Assembly: GCA_025992855.1 (NCBI GenBank)
Contig: DAJPGB010000001.1
Span: forward strand, 1,302,001-1,366,000
Direction: 5' to 3'
From: Coriobacteriaceae bacterium
GTDB lineage: Bacteria; Actinomycetota; Coriobacteriia; Coriobacteriales; Coriobacteriaceae
Length of the DNA stretch: 64,000 nucleotides
In this document: positions 41,220-48,415 of the stretch, piece by piece
Numbering within the stretch: the first letter of the stretch is position 1
How the letters are laid out: the number at the start of each line of letters is the position of its first letter
Made by a program: the position numbers and the translations under genes
Notes under the pieces: model-generated
Databases searched by the model: none
Told to the model about the DNA's origin: nothing
Seen by the model: the letters and a program-made list of their open reading frames with translations, nothing else

Positions 41220-42261
41220 GGACACCATGAGGCTCACGTCTATGACGGCCGCGAGCGGTTGAGCCGCTAAGTTGGCCCCCGGAGCCCTCGCCCAGGTCCT
41301 GGGCGATTTACCCAATGTGCATAACGACAACTTGCTCGTGGGGTTCGATACCTCCGACGATGCGAGCGTCTTCCGCGTAGGGGAGAACCTTGGTCTCGTG
41401 CAGTCCATCGACTTCTTCCCGCCGATGGTCGACGACCCGTTCCTGTTTGGCCAGATCGCCGCGGCCAACTCGCTGTCGGACATCTACGCCATGGGCGGGC
41501 GGCCGAGCCATGCCATGAACTTGCTGTGCATCCCGAGCTGCCTGGGCATCGAGGTCGCCGGCCAGATTCTGGCGGGCGGCGCCGACAAGTGCGTCGAGGC
41601 GGGTTGCTCCATCGCGGGCGGCCATACCATCAACGATGACGAGCCCAAGTACGGCCTGTCCGTGAGTGGTTTTGTCGCGCTCGACCGCATGCTCGCCAAC
41701 AGCGGCGCACGCGTGGGCGATGTTCTGCTGCTGACCAAGGCGATCGGCTCGGGCATCATCACCACGGCCATTAAGGGCGAGCTCATCGAGCAAGACGAGG
41801 CCGCAGCCATGTTTGACTCGATGTGCATCCTCAACGAGGCGCCGATTCGTCTGGCCGAGGGACTTGAGCTTCACGGCTGCACCGACATTACGGGCTTTGG
41901 TCTGATCGGGCATGCGTGCGAGATGGCCGAGGGCTCGGGCGTGCAGGTTGAGCTTGCCTCGGGAGCGGTGCCACTCTTTGATCAGGTGCTCGACATGGCG
42001 CGTCTGGGCATTATCCCCGCGGGCTCCTATCGCAACCAGGACTTCTTTGGCCCGCGCGTGGCTGCCGACGAGGACCTGGAGCCAGGTATGCTCGACGCGC
42101 TGTACGATCCACAGACGTCTGGTGGCCTGCTTATCGCGGCGCCTGCTGCCGATGTGGATGAGCTTGCGTGCCGTCTGCATGCCGAGGGGCGTGTTGCCGC
42201 CACAATCGGCCGCGTGTGCGAGCCGGTGCCGGACGGTCCTGCCGTCCACGTTGTCCGTTAA
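41212..42261 (+). CDS. selD: Selenide, water dikinase, itself a selenoprotein (Sec17)
   Basis: SelD makes selenophosphate from selenide and ATP. ATG 41212 (GGGGG upstream) opens a frame interrupted only by TGA at 41260-41262, codon 17, in the context TAASG-U-AAKLAPG. This is the position where other SelD proteins have the catalytic Cys or Sec. Downstream are AGGHTINDDEPKYGLSVSGF and TDITGFGLIGHACEMA of the AIRS-like fold. Full length is 349 residues. A hairpin with a GGTC loop lies within the expected distance after TGA. Calling a pseudogene would be wrong. Confidence 0.95.
41260..41305 (+). promoter_or_regulatory. Sec UGA codon and SECIS-like hairpin of selD
   Basis: TGA at 41260-41262 is followed by a perfect hairpin, CGCCCAGG (41289-41296) with CCTGGGCG (41298-41305), whose tip includes GGTC. 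The tip lies about 32 nt after the UGA, within the range known for bacterial SECIS elements, which recruit SelB. Confidence 0.7.
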
Positions 42262-42318
42262 CGACACGTTTATTGAGCTATGTACAGTTCTAAAACGATT
42301 TATTCGAAAGGAAAAAAT

Positions 42319-42945
42319 ATGTCTACCAAGATTGAAGTCAATGCCATGGGCGATGCCTGCCCGCTGCCCGTCGTCAAGACGCTCAAAGCTCTGAAGCAGC
42401 TCGATGGCGAGGGCACCGTCGTGACCTCGGTCGATAACGAGACCGCCGTCAAGAACATCTCCAAGATGGCGCAGGAGAAGGGCTGCACGGCCTCGGTCGA
42501 GAAGGTTTCTGACGCCGAGTGGCACGTGACCGTGGCGACCTCTGGCGCCGTTGCCGTGGCCGATCCCGAGCAGGATGGCACTGCCTTCTGTGATGCCAGC
42601 GCCGGCAAGGGCAAGCTCGTCATCTCCGTCTACACCGACTGCATGGGCCGCGGCGACGACGAGCTGGGCCACAAGCTCATGAAGGCCTTCATCTTTGCCG
42701 TGACACAGCAGGAGGAGCTGCCCTCGACCATGCTGTTCTATAACGGCGGCGCCAAGCTCACCGTCGAGGGCTCACCGGTGCTCGACGACCTGAAGGGTCT
42801 GGCCGAGCAGGGCGTCGAGATCCTTACCTGCGGCACCTGCCTGGACCACTATGGCATTAAAGACCAGCTTGCGGTGGGCGAGGTCACCAACATGTACGTG
42901 ATCGTGGAGAAGATGGAGCAGGCCGTGCGCGTCGTGCGCCCGTAG
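42319..42945 (+). CDS. yedF: Selenium metabolism protein YedF
   Basis: The 208-residue protein has a TusA/SirA-like N-terminal domain with the CPxP motif (GDACPLPVVKTLKAL) and a DsrE-like C-terminal domain with ILTCGTCLDHYG. This two-domain layout defines YedF, a partner of selenium-using genomes. TusA-like domains carry sulfur or selenium as persulfide or perselenide on the CPxP Cys, so YedF may pass selenium to SelD. CGAAAGG precedes ATG 42319. Confidence 0.92.
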   Translation: MSTKIEVNAMGDACPLPVVKTLKALKQLDGEGTVVTSVDNETAVKNISKMAQEKGCTASVEKVSDAEWHVTVATSGAVAVADPEQDGTAFCDASAGKGKLVISVYTDCMGRGDDELGHKLMKAFIFAVTQQEELPSTMLFYNGGAKLTVEGSPVLDDLKGLAEQGVEILTCGTCLDHYGIKDQLAVGEVTNMYVIVEKMEQAVRVVRP

Positions 42946-42964
42946 CGTATTGGTTGGAGTTGCC

Positions 42965-43216
42965 ATGAGGGAGAAGCGCCCGGCGCTTGTCATCACGTTT
43001 CCCACCACGGCGGCCGCCATGGGCTGCGAGTCCCTGTGCGTCGAGCGCGGCCTTCCCGGGCGAACGATTCCCGTGCCCGGGGAGGTCGCCGCTGGCTGCG
43101 GTCTGGCGTGGAAAGCCCTGCCTGCAGATGAGGAACTGCTACGCGGCGAGCTTGCCGCGGCAGGCGTTCCCACCGAGGGCTTTACCGTGATCGATATGTG
43201 GGAGGTCGTGCGATGA
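42965..43216 (+). CDS. DUF3343 small protein
   Basis: The 83-residue protein has the features of DUF3343: LVITFPTTAAAMGCESLCVERGLPGRTIPVPGEVAAGCGLAW. Two conserved Cys residues lie 4 residues apart, and another sits in AAGCG. The family is often beside SelD/YedF-type genes and is suspected to carry sulfur or selenium. GGAG lies before ATG 42965. Its stop overlaps the next start by 4 nt (ATGA), so the two proteins are probably made together. Confidence 0.85.
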   Translation: MREKRPALVITFPTTAAAMGCESLCVERGLPGRTIPVPGEVAAGCGLAWKALPADEELLRGELAAAGVPTEGFTVIDMWEVVR

Positions 43217-44352
43217 TCTACCTGGATAACGCGGCGACGACCATGCACAAGCCGCAGACGGTCATCGATGCGGTGACGCAGGCGATGTGCTCGCTCGGCA
43301 ATGCCGGGCGCGGTGCCACGTCGGGTGCCCTCGATGCCGCTCGTACGATTCACGCTTGCCGCGCCAAGCTTGCGCGCCTTTTTGGTTGCCCGAGGGCGGA
43401 CCATGTGTGTTTTACGCCCAACTCCACGGCGGCGCTCAACACCGCCATCAACGGGGTGGTGCGCCCCGGCGACCGCGTGGTCACGACGGTGCTTGAGCAC
43501 AATTCCGTGCTGCGTCCGCTCAATCGCTTGGCGACGGAGCAGGGTGTGACGGTTGAGCATGCGGGTTGCGATGCGAGCGGCGTGCTCGACTACGACGAGC
43601 TCGAGCGGCTGGTCACGTCCGGTACGCGCGCCGTGGTGGTGACGCACGCCTCCAATGTGACCGGTAACGCGGTCGACATTGCGCGCGTGGTGGCCATCGC
43701 GCATGCGGCCGGCGCGCTGTTGATCGTCGATGCCTCTCAGTCTGCCGGCACGGCGCATATCGATATGCAGGCCATGGGGCTCGACGTCGTGTGCTTTACC
43801 GGCCACAAGGGGCTCATGGGTCCGCAAGGGACCGGCGGGCTGGCCGTGGCGGAGGGCATTGACGTGGCTCCGTGGGCCATGGGCGGCACGGGTGTGCACA
43901 GCTTCGATGCACTGCAGCCGCTTGAGTGGCCCACGCGCCTTGAGGCGGGCACGCTCAACGGTCACGGCATCGCGGGACTTTCTGCCGGCCTCGACTTTAT
44001 CGACGCCCAGGGTGGGGTCGAGGCGATTGCTGCCCACGAGCGTGCGCTCGCTGATCGCTTCCTTGCCGGTGTGCGCGAAATCCCCGGCATTGCGCTCTAC
44101 GGTGCGTTTGATCAGCCCGTGCGCTCGGCGATCGTCTCACTCAACGTGGGCGATATCGATTCGGCCGAGATCTCGGACGCGCTCATGCAAGGGTGGGGGA
44201 TTGCGACGCGCCCCGGCGCCCATTGCGCTCCGCTCATGCACCGCGCGCTGGGAACCGAGCGCCAGGGTGTCGTCCGATTCTCGTTTGGCTATTTCAATAC
44301 GGCCGAGGAAGTCGACACCGCGATTGACGCTTTGCGCGATTTAGCCTGCTAG
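43213..44352 (+). CDS. Class V aminotransferase, cysteine desulfurase type (EF2568-like)
   Basis: The 379-residue PLP enzyme has YLDNAATTMHKP at the start, NVTGNAVDI, the PLP lysine in FTGHKGLMGPQGTGG and a C-terminal RPGAHCAPLMHRALG with the likely catalytic Cys. It resembles the subgroup named after EF2568, which occurs with orphan selD and selenium-dependent molybdenum hydroxylases. It probably takes sulfur or selenium from (seleno)cysteine for YedF or DUF3343. The start codon overlaps the DUF3343 stop, and GGAGG precedes it. Confidence 0.88.
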   Translation: MIYLDNAATTMHKPQTVIDAVTQAMCSLGNAGRGATSGALDAARTIHACRAKLARLFGCPRADHVCFTPNSTAALNTAINGVVRPGDRVVTTVLEHNSVLRPLNRLATEQGVTVEHAGCDASGVLDYDELERLVTSGTRAVVVTHASNVTGNAVDIARVVAIAHAAGALLIVDASQSAGTAHIDMQAMGLDVVCFTGHKGLMGPQGTGGLAVAEGIDVAPWAMGGTGVHSFDALQPLEWPTRLEAGTLNGHGIAGLSAGLDFIDAQGGVEAIAAHERALADRFLAGVREIPGIALYGAFDQPVRSAIVSLNVGDIDSAEISDALMQGWGIATRPGAHCAPLMHRALGTERQGVVRFSFGYFNTAEEVDTAIDALRDLAC

Positions 44353-44366
44353 AGCGTATATACTTG

Positions 44367-44397
44367 CGGGACGGGTGTTTTTGCCCGTCCCGTTTTT
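44367..44397 (+). terminator. Intrinsic terminator after the selenium gene block
   Basis: CGGGACGGG/CCCGTCCCG form a 9-bp perfect stem with an 8-nt loop, followed by five T. It ends transcription of the selD-yedF-desulfurase genes before brnQ. Confidence 0.92.
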
Positions 44398-44420
44398 GTT
44401 TCGACCCGAAAGGTGTGCCC

Positions 44421-45779
44421 ATGGCCTCATCCGCCCCGCGCGGCCTGCGCTCCGACCATGTCGTTACCGTCGGCATTGCGCTGTTCTCGATGCTCTTTGG
44501 CGCCGGTAACCTCATCATTCCGCCGTTGCTGGCACTTCAGGCCGGTACCGCCACGCCACTTGCCATGATTGGCTTTTTGATTGCTGCCATCGGCCTGCCT
44601 GTTATGGGCTTTATCGCCGTGGCGCTCGCCGGAACGGCGCGTGAGCTTGCCGGCCGCGTGCACCCCAAGTTCGGTGAGTTCTTTGTCGCGGCGGTGTATC
44701 TGGCCATCGGCCCGTGCCTGGCTATTCCGCGCACGAGCTCCACGGCCTTCGAGATGCTGGTGCCGCTGCTGCCCGAGGGCGTCTCGCTCGGTACGGCTCG
44801 CCTGGTGTTTGCCGTTGGCTTCTTTGTCGTCGCGTTTGCGCTCACGCTGCGCCCGGGTGTCATCACACGCGTGCTCGGCCGCATTACGGGCCCCGCGCTC
44901 ATTGCGCTCATTGTGCTGGTCGTGGGTGCTGCCGTGATCTCGCCGCTGGGACCGGCTGCCGCGCCTCTGGCTCCTTACGATGCAGGCGCCGCCGTGCAGG
45001 GCTTTCTGACTGGCTATCAGACCATGGACCTGCTCGCGTCGCTCGCCTTCGGCATCATCATCGCCGAGACCATCCACGAGTTGGGTGTTACCGATGACAA
45101 GCGCGTGGCCTTTGAGATTTCGCGCTCCGGTGTGATTGCCGGCGTACTCATGGCCATCATCTACTGCGGCCTGGCGCTTGCCGGCACGCAGCTCGGCACC
45201 GTGATGCCCGACGCTACCAACGGCGCCGCCATCCTCGCCCGTTCGGCCTCCATGCACTTTGGCCTTGCCGGCACGGTCGTGGTCTTTGCGATCTTTTTCC
45301 TTGCCTGCATGAACGTGTGCATCGGTCTTATTAGCTGCTGCTCGCGTTACTTCTGCGAGACGTACGTGGTTGAAGGGGGAGTGGAGGCCTCCGAGGAGGC
45401 CATGCGCCGCCCCTTCGCGATTCTCGCCTTTGTGTTCGCGGCGTTTTCGTGCGTACTCTCCAACGTGGGCCTCGACGTGATCCTTATGTTCTCGGTGCCC
45501 ATGCTCAACGCCTTGTATCCCGTTGCCATCGTGCTGGTGCTTATGGGCCTGGTGCACGGTTTTTGCGACGCGCATCCGCAGGTGTGGGTTTGGGTCGGCG
45601 GCGTTGTCGCGGTGCAGAGCGTGATTACCTCGGTTCGAGACGCGTTCTTTGCGGGTGCGTGGCTGCCGTTCGATGCGCTGCCGCTGGCGGACATTGGAGC
45701 CGCGTGGGCGCCGGTTGCCGTGGTGGCGTTTGTGATCGGTCTGCTCCATAGTCGTTTTGTCGCACATTCGAGGAGCTAA
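44421..45779 (+). CDS. brnQ: Branched-chain amino acid transport protein BrnQ
   Basis: The 452-residue membrane protein of the LIVCS family imports Leu, Ile and Val with a cation. GIALFSMLFGAGNLIIPPLL at the N-terminus and AIPRTSSTAFEMLVP are typical. About 12 hydrophobic segments are visible. GAAAGG before ATG 44421 sets the start. It lies between a terminator and the tRNA promoter, so it is alone. Confidence 0.92.
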   Translation: MASSAPRGLRSDHVVTVGIALFSMLFGAGNLIIPPLLALQAGTATPLAMIGFLIAAIGLPVMGFIAVALAGTARELAGRVHPKFGEFFVAAVYLAIGPCLAIPRTSSTAFEMLVPLLPEGVSLGTARLVFAVGFFVVAFALTLRPGVITRVLGRITGPALIALIVLVVGAAVISPLGPAAAPLAPYDAGAAVQGFLTGYQTMDLLASLAFGIIIAETIHELGVTDDKRVAFEISRSGVIAGVLMAIIYCGLALAGTQLGTVMPDATNGAAILARSASMHFGLAGTVVVFAIFFLACMNVCIGLISCCSRYFCETYVVEGGVEASEEAMRRPFAILAFVFAAFSCVLSNVGLDVILMFSVPMLNALYPVAIVLVLMGLVHGFCDAHPQVWVWVGGVVAVQSVITSVRDAFFAGAWLPFDALPLADIGAAWAPVAVVAFVIGLLHSRFVAHSRS

Positions 45780-45790
45780 GGCATCAATGC

Positions 45791-45819
45791 TTGCACAGGC
45801 GGGGAGTCTCCCCTATAAT
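45791..45819 (+). promoter_or_regulatory. Promoter of the tRNA-Pro/tRNA-Gly unit
   Basis: TTGCAC (45791-45796) and a perfect TATAAT (45814-45819) are 17 nt apart. It lies 52 nt upstream of tRNA-Pro. This is the clearest sigma-70-type promoter in the window. Confidence 0.8.
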
Positions 45820-45870
45820 TTCCTTCGCTTTGGGACACGCAAGGTTTAGACCTTAGCTGCTCAACACCTT

Positions 45871-45947
45871 CGGGACGTGGCGCAGTTTGGTAGCGCGCCT
45901 GCTTTGGGAGCAGGATGTCGCAGGTTCAAATCCTGTCGTCCCGACCA
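45871..45947 (+). tRNA. tRNA-Pro (anticodon TGG)
   Basis: The 77-nt cloverleaf has acceptor arms CGGGACG and CGTCCCG, an anticodon loop TTTGGGA inside stem CCTGC/GCAGG, a T-arm with GGTTCAAATCC and an encoded CCA end. Confidence 0.97.
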
Positions 45948-45953
45948 TATCTT

Positions 45954-46027
45954 GCGGGCGTAGTTCAATGGTAGAACCCCAGCCTTCCAAGCTGATGACG
46001 CGGGTTCGATTCCCGTCGCCCGCTCCA
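45954..46027 (+). tRNA. tRNA-Gly (anticodon TCC)
   Basis: The 74-nt cloverleaf has acceptor arms GCGGGCG and CGCCCGC, anticodon loop CTTCCAA, T-arm with GGTTCGATTCC and an encoded CCA. It starts 6 nt after tRNA-Pro, so both share a transcript. Confidence 0.97.
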
Positions 46028-46088
46028 TAAGAATTGTTTTAACGGCTTTGGTTTCCTTTGGGGATCAGAGCTGTTTTTGTTTACGCGC

Positions 46089-46111
46089 CGGGCGACGGGA
46101 ATCGAACCCGC
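46089..46111 (-). repeat. Inverted 23-nt copy of the tRNA-Gly 3' part
   Basis: The 23 nt are the exact reverse complement of 46000-46022 in the neighbouring tRNA-Gly (T-arm plus acceptor, core GGTTCGATTCCCGTCGCC). Such tRNA 3' fragments often mark attachment sites of integrated elements, though here the copy is inverted, which is not the usual attL/attR layout. Confidence 0.7.
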
Positions 46112-46123
46112 TCCGCGCCCACC

Positions 46124-46149
46124 TAAGTTGCGGTTAAATACGGACTGTC
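46124..46149. repeat. Half copy of the TAAGTTGCGGTGAAATA element
   Basis: TAAGTTGCGGTTAAATACGG and the following ACTGTC repeat one arm of the 27847 inverted repeat with two changes. No right arm is found close by. Confidence 0.55.
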
Positions 46150-46277
46150 TTTTGGCTTTTGCGAACCCATTGAAGTCCGGGGTAGCTAATTTGGAGCGGG
46201 TTTTTGACTGCTCTAGCGATCGGCTGGCAAATGTGGCAAAAAAAGCCCTGCCCCAAAATGACTGGTCTGGTGCTGAG

Positions 46278-46435
46278 CCACGAAAACGGCCCATTTACTA
46301 CGTTTGGCCCGCAGGGGTCGACCATAGCAGCATTTTCGGAAAATCAGCAAGCCGTCTACCAGCGGTTTTGATTATTCTGATTTTGGTATGGTCGAGGGCA
46401 ATCGGTTAAACGTAGTAGATGGGTCCATTTCGTGG
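46278..46435. repeat. 158-nt long hairpin
   Basis: The ends CCACGAAAACGGCCCATTTA (from 46278, continuing to 46305) and the arm 46408-46435 are complementary over 28 nt with five mismatches. Nested pairs follow inside: TCGACCATA with TATGGTCGA and AAAATCAG with CTGATTTT. There is no ORF. It may be a small non-coding RNA or a MITE-like insertion. The 46028-46601 interval contains only this and the other repeats listed. Confidence 0.65.
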
Positions 46436-46487
46436 CGAACGGTGGCATTCGCGGTCCAAAGCTGCCGGTTTCGGATGGCCAACCTGG

Positions 46488-46556
46488 AAGTTGCGGTGAA
46501 TTAATTTCTGAAAAGCTCGAATAAGCCTAAATCCAGGAACTATTTCACCGCAACTT
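46488..46556. repeat. Inverted repeat with TTGCGGTGAA ends
   Basis: AAGTTGCGGTGAA (46488-46500) and TTCACCGCAACTT (46544-46556) pair perfectly over 13 bp. Inside, the arms no longer match, unlike the perfect copy at 27847. Confidence 0.7.
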
Positions 46557-46601
46557 AAGAGGGGATGGGGCTGAGTGGCGGGCGATGCCGTTGCCTGTCG
46601 G

Positions 46602-47078
46602 TTAGTGGCGGGATTGGTGGCGGAGCTTGTCGATGGTGGAGTCGGTGCTTCGGCTGCGGGCTTCGGCGGCGCGGTCGCGGGCGTCGGCGGCGGTTTGGCG
46701 CTGGCGGCGGTAGTCGATCATGCCTTGGATGATGGGCTTGCCAAAGCTCACGACATCATCGTTGTAGATGGCGGTTCGGGCTGCGAGGAGGCAGTCGGTA
46801 AAGTCCATATGGGTCTTGCCAAAGAGTTTGACGGCAAGGGCGACAACGGTGGGCTCGTCGACCATGACGTCATCGAGCAACCTCTTCATGGCCGCAGTAA
46901 TCTCAACGCGGGGAACCTTATAGACGTCGCGCAGTGTGACCACGACGCGCGTGATGATTTCGGGGTAGACGCGAGCGGTGCGCGTGGCGATGACCTTGGC
47001 GGCGCGCGGTGACAGAACCTCGTCGTCGTCAAGCAGGTAGCGCAGGATGACGGTCTCGTCGATGATGGTGCTACTCAT
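46602..47078 (-). CDS. PIN-domain protein, toxin candidate
   Basis: The 158-residue protein has the PIN layout: an acidic residue near the start (TIIDETVILRYLLDDDE) and a C-terminal MDFTDCLLAA with the second acidic site. PIN toxins are Mg-dependent RNases. The C-terminal 40 residues are very rich in Arg and Ala. It overlaps the preceding RelB-like gene by 8 nt. The order antitoxin-toxin and the overlap are typical of type II modules. Confidence 0.75.
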   Translation of the reverse strand: MSSTIIDETVILRYLLDDDEVLSPRAAKVIATRTARVYPEIITRVVVTLRDVYKVPRVEITAAMKRLLDDVMVDEPTVVALAVKLFGKTHMDFTDCLLAARTAIYNDDVVSFGKPIIQGMIDYRRQRQTAADARDRAAEARSRSTDSTIDKLRHQSRH

Positions 47079-47394
47079 GGATATCTACTTCCTCGGGACC
47101 CAAAATCGAATCGTCGCTTTCTGTGGCAAGGTACTCAATCCAGGCATTGCGCTCTTCGGAGCGGCGATTGGGGTCACCATATGCTTTGAGCGATCCATAG
47201 GCGGCGGTGCCGTTCTCTGAGCGCACGGCGACCGGCTGAAAGGGGAGCTTGCGCATCAAAATGCTTTGCGCGACAAATAAGCGGACAGCCTCGGCGAGCG
47301 ATGTGCCCATGGCATCGTAGAGATGCTCGGCATGCTGCTTGTCTTCCTCGCGAATGCGCACCTGCAGGATGGCTCTTTTTTGAGTCGATGACAT
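47071..47394 (-). CDS. RelB/DinJ-like antitoxin candidate
   Basis: The 107-residue protein has the ribbon-helix-helix start AILQVRIREEDKQHAEHLYDAMGTSLAEAVRLFVAQ (residues about 7-42), which would bind DNA. A C-terminal part of about 60 residues would bind the toxin. GGGGG before the ATG at 47394 supports the start. The partner is a PIN protein and not RelE/YafQ, which is less usual. It probably represses its own promoter. Confidence 0.75.
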   Translation of the reverse strand: MSSTQKRAILQVRIREEDKQHAEHLYDAMGTSLAEAVRLFVAQSILMRKLPFQPVAVRSENGTAAYGSLKAYGDPNRRSEERNAWIEYLATESDDSILGPEEVDIHE

Positions 47395-47617
47395 CACTGG
47401 CCCCCTTAATGAGCGTGCAATATAGTCGGTCAAATGCGGCATGTGCCGATACTTGAGCATCTTATAACGATTACTTTATTTCACTCAAGTTGATAACCAT
47501 AAACACGAATACAAGCGTAGTACATCCAAAATGAGAGCGCATAAAAATCTCTGAGGCGTACGCATGTAATACACTTACCTTTATAGCTTCTAGAGAATAA
47601 TTCCAACCTGCCAAAAC

Positions 47618-47643
47618 CCCTGCAATACACCCGTATTGCAGGG
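47618..47643. promoter_or_regulatory. 11-bp perfect inverted repeat upstream of the formate operon
   Basis: CCCTGCAATAC (47618-47628) and GTATTGCAGGG (47633-47643) mirror each other across 4 nt. It lies in AT-rich DNA about 180 nt before the ferredoxin gene. It could be an operator or a terminator between the islet and the operon. The flanking sequence 47395-47617 holds no gene I can support. Confidence 0.5.
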
Positions 47644-47746
47644 CCTATGCTCAAGTTTGCCACCTGCAACTGCGTATATTTAACCTGTATATCGTTGGAG
47701 GAATTCTATCGAAGTGCCTGTTTCGCCGCATGCACTCGATACGCCG

Positions 47747-47811
47747 ATGCCGGACCACGGGCGGTCCGGGGCAACGTCGACAGGGTCTCTCCGGCATGGG
47801 ATTCAGGAGGG
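47747..47811 (+). promoter_or_regulatory. Leader with two exclusive hairpins before the ferredoxin gene
   Basis: ATGCCGGA (47747-47754) can pair with TCCGGCAT (47790-47797). The overlapping CCGGACC (47750-47756) can instead pair with GGTCCGG (47763-47769). The long pairing ends 8 nt before the AGGAGGG ribosome binding site (47806-47812). Such a switch could control the operon's first gene. I cannot match it to a known riboswitch class with certainty. Confidence 0.4.
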
Positions 47812-47821
47812 AGTGAACAAC

Positions 47822-48340
47822 ATGGGCAATAAACGAGTCGTAGCCGATTCCTCACGCTGCATTGGGTGCCAAACCTGTATGGCGGCGTGCATCGAGGCGC
47901 ACGACATCCCCGGCAACATCGCCGCGCCGCGCCTGCGCGTGACGCGTACGTACGAGATCTCCGCACCGGTGGCTTGCCATCACTGCGAGGATGCCCCGTG
48001 CGCGAAGGCCTGTCCTACGGGCGCCTTGTTCTTTGATCCAAAGAACCATCGTATCGGCGTCAACGAGGACAACTGCATCGGCTGCAAGAGCTGCGTCATG
48101 GCATGCCCCTTTGGCGCCGTGAGCGTGGCGACCACGCAGGTTCCGGTCTTGATGGGCGACGTTCGCGTGGGTTCGCAGACCAAGAGCTTCGTGCTCAAGT
48201 GCGACCTGTGCGTGGACCGTCCCGGCGGTCCGGCGTGTGCCGAGGCGTGCCCGACCAAGGGCCTCACCCTGGTAGACGAGGAGCGCCTGGCAGAACTGAC
48301 TGCCGAGCGTGCCCGCGCCACCATCGAAAACGAGGCGTAA
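47822..48340 (+). CDS. Four-cluster ferredoxin, HydN/HycB type
   Basis: The 172-residue protein has four 4Fe-4S motifs: CIGCQTCMAACIEAH, CHHCEDAPCAKACP, CIGCKSCVMACP and CDLCVDRPGGPACAEACP. This matches HydN and HycB, which carry electrons from FdhF to the hydrogenase. AGGAGGG before ATG 47822 is strong. fdhF follows 75 nt downstream. It would sit on the cytoplasmic face of the formate hydrogenlyase complex. Confidence 0.9.
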   Translation: MGNKRVVADSSRCIGCQTCMAACIEAHDIPGNIAAPRLRVTRTYEISAPVACHHCEDAPCAKACPTGALFFDPKNHRIGVNEDNCIGCKSCVMACPFGAVSVATTQVPVLMGDVRVGSQTKSFVLKCDLCVDRPGGPACAEACPTKGLTLVDEERLAELTAERARATIENEA

Positions 48341-48415
48341 GCGTTGGGGCGACAGGCCCAATGATTGTCAAATAAGTACCGAGTAATCGGTAGCAGAAAA
48401 AGGAAGGAGGGTGTC

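Noticed and set aside
41260..41262. TGA in selD as a nonsense mutation
   Set aside because: It lies exactly at the known Cys/Sec site, the frame on both sides is conserved, and a SECIS-like hairpin follows.
45871..46027. selC (tRNA-Sec) among the tRNA genes
   Set aside because: Both tRNAs have normal length and anticodons TGG and TCC. selA, selB and selC must lie outside the window.
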